Below are positions 59,626 to 64,000 of a stretch of DNA of 64,000 nt, piece by piece. Source of the stretch: Actinorugispora endophytica. Its GTDB lineage: Bacteria; Actinomycetota; Actinomycetes; Streptosporangiales; Streptosporangiaceae. The translations under genes were made by a program, and so were the position numbers. The stretch is from contig NZ_SNYN01000001.1 in assembly GCF_004363075.1 (NCBI RefSeq), forward strand, positions 62,001 through 126,000, written 5' to 3'. The notes beneath the pieces were generated by a model. That model was not told where the DNA came from. It saw only the letters and a program-made list of their open reading frames with translations, and made no database searches. Every line of letters starts with the position of its first letter. Positions within the stretch are counted from its first letter, which is position 1.

Positions 59626-60852
59626 ATGGGGATGGAGAGCACGCCCGAGTCGCCGCAGCCGGTACGCGTGGTCCTGCAGGCGGTCGGCGGGTGGGTCGGC
59701 CGCCTCGGCCGGATCTGGGTCGAGGGGCAGATCGCGGAGCTGAACCGGCGCGGCGGCATGGCCTACATCACGCTGCGCGACCCGGTGGCGAACGTGTCCG
59801 CGCGGGTGACCTGCCCGGTCCGGGTCCTGGAGGCCGCGGCCCCCGCGCCCCAGGCCGGCGCCCGGGTGGTGGTCCACGCCAAACCCGACTTCTACGTGCC
59901 GCGCGGCACCTTCGCGCTGCAGGCGCTGGAGATCCGCCACGTGGGCCTCGGCGAGCTGCTGGCACGGCTGGAGCAGCTGCGCCGGACCCTGGCCGCCGAA
60001 GGGGTGTTCTCCGACGCGCGCAAGCGGCGGCTTCCGTTCCTGCCCGGCACGGTCGGGCTGATCTGCGGCCGCGACTCCGCCGCCGAACGGGACGTGCTGG
60101 AGAACGGGCGGCGGCGCTGGCCCGCGGTGCGCTTCGAGGTGCGCGAGGTCGCCGTCCAGGGCGACCGCGCGGTGGGCGAGGTGCTGGCCGCGCTCGAGGA
60201 GCTGGACGCGCGCGAGGAGGTCGACGTCATCGTCATCGCGCGCGGCGGCGGCTCCATGGAGGACCTGCTGCCGTTCTCGGACGAGGCCCTGGTGCGCGCC
60301 GTCGCGGCGACGCGCACACCGGTGGTCAGCGCGATCGGGCACGAGCAGGACGTCCCGCTGCTGGACCATGTCGCGGACGTGCGGGCCTCCACGCCCACGG
60401 ACGCGGCCAAGAAGGTCGTGCCGGACGTCGGCGAGCAGACGCGGCTGGTCCGCCAGCTGCGGGACCGGGCCCGCCGGGTGGTCCGGGGCGGGATCGCGCG
60501 CGAGGAGGCGTGGCTGGCGGGGATGCGCTCGCGCCCGGTGCTGGCCAGCCCGCTGCGCGAGCTGGACCGCCAGGCCGAGCAGGTGCTGGGCCTGCGCGAC
60601 CGGGGCCGCCGGGCGCTGGCGACGGCGCTGGACCGGGCCGGCGACGACCTGACGCACACCCGCGCCCGGTTGCACGCCCTGTCCCCCGCGACGACGCTGG
60701 CGCGGGGCTACGCGATCGTGCAGCGCGGCGACGGGGCGGTGGTGCGCTCGGCCGCCGAGGTGGCGGCGGGAGAGGAGCTGCGGGTGCGGTTCGCCGAGGA
60801 CGGCCTGACCGTGACCGCCGGAGACAGGACCGATGAGCAGGGGGAACGATGA
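59626..60852 (+). CDS. xseA: Exodeoxyribonuclease VII large subunit
   Basis: The 408-residue protein starts with an OB fold ([20 protein letters not shown]) and continues with the nuclease core: [40 protein letters not shown] and [20 protein letters not shown]. The C-terminal coiled coil binds XseB. Exonuclease VII degrades single-stranded DNA. The start ATG at 59626 gives the standard N-terminus. It overlaps xseB by four bases. Confidence 0.95.
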   Translation: MGMESTPESPQPVRVVLQAVGGWVGRLGRIWVEGQIAELNRRGGMAYITLRDPVANVSARVTCPVRVLEAAAPAPQAGARVVVHAKPDFYVPRGTFALQALEIRHVGLGELLARLEQLRRTLAAEGVFSDARKRRLPFLPGTVGLICGRDSAAERDVLENGRRRWPAVRFEVREVAVQGDRAVGEVLAALEELDAREEVDVIVIARGGGSMEDLLPFSDEALVRAVAATRTPVVSAIGHEQDVPLLDHVADVRASTPTDAAKKVVPDVGEQTRLVRQLRDRARRVVRGGIAREEAWLAGMRSRPVLASPLRELDRQAEQVLGLRDRGRRALATALDRAGDDLTHTRARLHALSPATTLARGYAIVQRGDGAVVRSAAEVAAGEELRVRFAEDGLTVTAGDRTDEQGER

Positions 60853-61112
60853 GCGACGCCACTGACACCACGGGCACCGCGGCGCCCGAGCCCGAACTGG
60901 GCTACGAGGAGGCCCGGGAGGAGCTGAACACGGTCGTGCGCAGGCTGGAGTCGGGCGGCCTGACCCTCAAGGAGTCCCTGGCGCTGTGGGAGCGCGGCGA
61001 GGAGCTGGCCAGGACCTGCGAGTCCTGGCTGGAGGGCGCCCGCGCCAGGCTCGCGGTGGCCCTGGCCGAGGACGCCCCCGAGACCGGGAACGGGAACGAC
61101 ACGCCGTTCTGA
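60849..61112 (+). CDS. xseB: Exodeoxyribonuclease VII small subunit
   Basis: The 87-residue protein has the two-helix XseB core [37 protein letters not shown]. The start overlaps the xseA stop (ATGA, 60849-60852), so the two subunits are made in step. The acidic tail is normal. Confidence 0.95.
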   Translation: MSDATDTTGTAAPEPELGYEEAREELNTVVRRLESGGLTLKESLALWERGEELARTCESWLEGARARLAVALAEDAPETGNGNDTPF

Positions 61113-61145
61113 CGACGGGCCTCTGTCCGCGGTGCCCGCTTTTCC

Positions 61146-61209
61146 CGCTGATCTTGACCTTTCCGGGGTCTCGACCACCTCTGAGACCCCGGAAAGGTCA
61201 AGATCAGCG
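61146..61209. terminator. Shared-sequence hairpin, 27-bp perfect arms
   Basis: Bases 61146-61172 and 61183-61209 are exact reverse complements with a 10-base loop; the stem reads GATCTTGACCTTTCCGGGGT then CTC. It lies between converging xseB and DUF4245 genes. Confidence 0.8.
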
Positions 61210-61253
61210 AAGAAACCACCGTCCTCCGCGGTCCTGGGCCCCGACCACCGCGC

Positions 61254-61820
61254 TCACTCCTGGGGCGGCTCCTGGGGCTCCAGCGCCGCCGCCAGCGTCT
61301 CCAGCTCCTCGTACGAGGCCCCGCCGCTGACGACGAGGGTGGCGTCGTCGGCGCGCAGCACGAGGGACCGCTCGTTCTCGGCCTCGTTGTACCGGCGCTC
61401 CCACGTCCGGCCGTCCACGGCCGACTCGCCGTCGGGTTCGCCGTTCATCCCGACCTCGGCGACGAACTCGTCGGGGTCGGCGTCGCTGATGCTGAAGGCC
61501 GCGTGGCGGTCCTCCGGGGTCGCGAACCCCAGGGTCCAGCGGATCGGCTCCGTCGGCTCCTCGCCCGGCAGCGTGCCGCCGGTCTCCAGGCGCGAGCTCG
61601 TGGGGGTCCACCCCTCGGGCAGCCCTTCGGGCGCGTAGGAACGGTACGGCGCGATCTCGCTGAGCGAGAGCGCGTCGGCGGTGTAGTCGACGCTCGGGAT
61701 GTGCTCCTGCCTGCGCGCGTCCACCACCAGCGCCATCGCGCCGACGATCAGCGCGATCGCTCCCAGCACGATCGCGTATCCGGTGAGGGTGCTGTTGGCG
61801 CGGCCGCCACCACTGCTCAT
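61254..61820 (-). CDS. DUF4245 membrane-anchored protein
   Basis: The 188-residue protein has one N-terminal membrane segment (GYAIVLGAIALIVGAMALVV) and an external domain typical of DUF4245 (YRSYAPEGLPEGWTPTSSRL, ENERSLVLRADDATLVVSG). Function unknown; it is conserved between xseB and glpX in actinobacteria (Rv1100 position). Confidence 0.85.
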   Translation of the reverse strand: MSSGGGRANSTLTGYAIVLGAIALIVGAMALVVDARRQEHIPSVDYTADALSLSEIAPYRSYAPEGLPEGWTPTSSRLETGGTLPGEEPTEPIRWTLGFATPEDRHAAFSISDADPDEFVAEVGMNGEPDGESAVDGRTWERRYNEAENERSLVLRADDATLVVSGGASYEELETLAAALEPQEPPQE

Positions 61821-61885
61821 GCGGCTTTCCCCGCTTCGTCACTGCGTCCGGTCATGATGGACCCAGCTTGCCCGATGCGCGCGGG

Positions 61886-62494
61886 TCACTCCGACCGGGG
61901 TGGGGTCAGGCGGCTCAGGCGGTCCACGACCTCGTCGGCCAGGGCGCGGGCGTCGTCGGGGTCCTCGCGGCACACGACCTCGCTCACGGCGAGCGAGATC
62001 GACCCGCTGACGACCAGCAGCAGCGCCTCGTCCACCGGTTCGTCGGCCTTGCGGAACAGGGCGACGTTGCGGTCGGTCCACTCGCGCAGCCGGGTGCGCA
62101 TGGTGGCCTCGAACCCGGGAGGGCTGTCGCCGCTGAAGAAGAGCCAGGTGATCTCCCGCTCCTCGATACACCCCTCCAGGTAGGCCCGGGCCGCGGTGTT
62201 CATGAGCCGGTTGGGGTCGGTCTCGCCCTCGGCGCGCGCCCGCGCGACCGCCTCGCGGGTGCGGTCCTGCTGGCGCTGCTGGAAATCCTCGTACAGGGCG
62301 ATGAAGAGGTCGGCCTTGCCGGTGAAGTGGTGGTAGAGGCTGCCCACGCTGGCTCCGGCGTGGGCGACGACCTGGCTGACCCCGGCCCTGTCGAAGCCGA
62401 CCGTGCGGAACACGTGCGACGCGGCCTCCAGCAGCGCGCTGCGCGTCGCCGCGCCCCGCGGCGACACCCGCACCGGCTTTTCCAGCTTCTCCAC
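61886..62494 (-). CDS. TetR-family transcriptional regulator
   Basis: The 202-residue protein has an N-terminal HTH (ALLEAASHVFRTVGFDRAGV, SQVVAHAGASVGSLYHHF, TGKADLF). The ligand-binding part is rich in Glu/Arg without recognisable specificity. It is divergent from glpX; regulation of glpX is possible but not shown. GTG at 62494 is chosen; the frame extends upstream to 62626 but that part lacks family sequence. Confidence 0.88.
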   Translation of the reverse strand: MEKLEKPVRVSPRGAATRSALLEAASHVFRTVGFDRAGVSQVVAHAGASVGSLYHHFTGKADLFIALYEDFQQRQQDRTREAVARARAEGETDPNRLMNTAARAYLEGCIEEREITWLFFSGDSPPGFEATMRTRLREWTDRNVALFRKADEPVDEALLLVVSGSISLAVSEVVCREDPDDARALADEVVDRLSRLTPPRSE

Positions 62495-62652
62495 AGTCAA
62501 CCCAATCGTCCTCAATCGCGCGTGAAGGGCTCGCCTAGGGTTGAAAGCGTACGCCAGCGGGTTCCGGACAACCCAGTGACCGGTGAAGCTGAGAGGATCA
62601 GTGAATCCCTCACATTGATCGGACACCCGAGCCGAATCCGAAAGGGCCCATC

Positions 62653-63678
62653 ATGACCACTGCGAACGCTCCCGTCCCGATCCCCGACGACGCCCCGGAC
62701 CGCAACCTCGCCCTGGAGCTGGTGCGGGTCACCGAGGCCGCCGCGCTGGCCGCCGCGCGCTGGGTGGGCCGCGGTGACAAGAACGGGGCGGACGGCGCCG
62801 CGGTGCGTGGGATGCGTCACCTCATCAGCACCGTGTCCATGGACGGCACGGTCGTCATCGGCGAGGGCGAGAAGGACAACGCGCCCATGCTGTACAACGG
62901 CGAGCGGGTGGGCGACGGCTCCGGCCCCGAGTGCGACGTCGCCGTGGACCCCGTCGACGGCACCCGCCTGACCGCGATGGGGATGCCCAACGCGGTGGCG
63001 GTGATCGCGGTGAGCCCGCGCGGCTCGATGTTCGACCCGTCCGCCGTGTTCTACATGGAGAAGCTCGTCACCGGTCCGGCGGCGGCGGGCGCGGTGGACA
63101 TCAACGCCCCCGTCGCCGACAACATCCGCGCGGTGGCCGCGGCCAAGGGCGGCGGTCCGCAGGACGTCACGGTCGTCATCCTGGACCGGCCCCGGCACGA
63201 GCGGCTCGTCCACGAGGTGCGCGAGACCGGCGCCCGGATCAAGTTCATCATGGACGGCGACGTGGCGGGCGCGATCATGGCGGCGCGCGCCGGGACCGGC
63301 GTGGACCTGCTGCTGGGCGTCGGCGGCACCCCCGAGGGCATCATCACCGCGTGCGCCATCAAGTGCCTGGGCGGCGTGATCCAAGGCCGGTTGTGGCCAA
63401 CCGGCGACGACGAGCGGCGCAAGGCCGAGGCCGCCGGGCACGACCTGTCCAGGGTGCTGACCACCGACGACCTCGTCTCCTCGGAGGACGTCTTCTTCGC
63501 GGCGACGGGCATCACCGACGGCGAGCTGATCAACGGCGTGCGCTACGCCGACGGCGGCGCCACCACGGACTCCCTGGTCATGCGGGGACGCAGCGGGACC
63601 ATCCGCCGGGTGGCGAGCGAGCACCGGTTGAGCAAACTCGCCACGTACAGCGGCGTCGACTTCAAGAACGCCAACTGA
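62653..63678 (+). CDS. glpX: Fructose-1,6-bisphosphatase, class II
   Basis: The 341-residue enzyme shows [15 protein letters not shown] and [15 protein letters not shown], the metal-binding signature of the lithium-sensitive phosphatase family, and [18 protein letters not shown]. It performs the key gluconeogenic dephosphorylation and corresponds to Rv1099c, the main FBPase of actinobacteria. AAAGGG lies 8 bases upstream of the ATG. Confidence 0.96.
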   Translation: MTTANAPVPIPDDAPDRNLALELVRVTEAAALAAARWVGRGDKNGADGAAVRGMRHLISTVSMDGTVVIGEGEKDNAPMLYNGERVGDGSGPECDVAVDPVDGTRLTAMGMPNAVAVIAVSPRGSMFDPSAVFYMEKLVTGPAAAGAVDINAPVADNIRAVAAAKGGGPQDVTVVILDRPRHERLVHEVRETGARIKFIMDGDVAGAIMAARAGTGVDLLLGVGGTPEGIITACAIKCLGGVIQGRLWPTGDDERRKAEAAGHDLSRVLTTDDLVSSEDVFFAATGITDGELINGVRYADGGATTDSLVMRGRSGTIRRVASEHRLSKLATYSGVDFKNAN

Positions 63679-63827
63679 CGCCCCGCGTCGGCACGGGTCC
63701 CGCCTCGGCGGGGCCCGGTCACTTTTCGGGAACGAAGACGGGCCCCGGGGAACCCGGAAGCTGCGGATTCGGTCGAATCCGCATTGATAGCGTCTAAAGG
63801 AACTCCCCCCGCACGCCCGGAGGATCG

Positions 63828-64000
63828 ATGTCCTACCCCGACCAGCCGAACCAGCCGCCCCAGTGGGGGCAGCCGCCCTCGCAGGGGCAGCCCGTGTACG
63901 GGTACCCGCCCCAGGGGCCTCCAGGCACCCCGTACCCGCCGCAGCCGGCGCAGGCCGGGCCGCCACCGCGCAGGAGCCGGGTCTGGATGATCCCCGTCGC
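63828..64000 (+). CDS. Pro/Gln-rich membrane protein, N-terminus (cut by window edge)
   Basis: The visible residues (MSYPDQPNQPPQWGQPPSQG onwards, Pro/Gln/Gly-rich) end at RRSRVWMIPV, where a membrane segment appears to begin. GGAGG lies four bases before the ATG. Disordered Pro-rich heads of this kind precede many actinobacterial membrane or exported proteins. The domain is outside the window. Confidence 0.6.
   Translation, partial: MSYPDQPNQPPQWGQPPSQGQPVYGYPPQGPPGTPYPPQPAQAGPPPRRSRVWMIPV

Overview
The window is high-GC DNA (roughly 70% by eye, with clear low-GC islands) from an actinomycete. Gene content and the serine-protease type point towards Nocardiopsis or a close relative; this is inferred from family content, not from a marker gene. 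I see no tRNA, rRNA, CRISPR array, transposase or integrase.

Left core (1-25 kb). The order and content closely resemble the Mycobacterium tuberculosis Rv1170-Rv1223 neighbourhood: a sigE/rseA/rseB-like/htrA envelope-stress operon with a divergent O-methyltransferase, pepA, DUF3117, enoyl-CoA hydratase, a membrane Ser/Thr kinase with a membrane partner, SRPBCC and DivIVA-domain genes, a shrunken dihydropteroate-synthase-like gene, a LOG-family gene, the lysine/peptidoglycan precursor genes dapE, dapD and dapC, the 7Fe ferredoxin fdxA and the mycothiol gene mshB. An S9 peptidase and a secreted alpha-lytic-type protease follow.

Accessory region (about 26.6-52.9 kb). It holds a PLD-helicase-DUF3427 protein, low-GC genes that look like a toxin/immunity remnant, a glycosyltransferase and a methyltransferase, an XRE-DUF5753/DUF397 pair, a CsbD protein, kinase and lipoprotein debris, a minus-strand type IV secretion-like cluster (about 36.9-49.3 kb) and a two-gene restriction-modification system. 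The secretion cluster has a TcpC-like protein, a small pilin-like membrane protein, a TcpE-like protein fused to a MinD/ParA-like ATPase domain, a VirB4-like ATPase, a VirB6-like channel protein broken at a G8 run, two single-pass proteins and an SLT+NlpC/P60 hydrolase. No relaxase, integrase or intact coupling protein is visible. It is therefore either a decayed conjugative element or a dedicated secretion or cell-surface machine.

Right core (52.9-64 kb). This resembles Rv1099c-Rv1112: ychF, a frameshifted FkbM methyltransferase, rmuC, a DUF6542 gene, ispH, xseA-xseB, DUF4245, a TetR regulator and glpX.

The core intergenic regions carry a family of long perfect hairpins sharing the sequence TTGACnTTTCCGGGGTCTC, mostly between converging genes, and a separate 130-260 bp repeat with a TIR-bounded copy at the left edge. 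These are the clearest structures that ordinary gene annotation does not explain.
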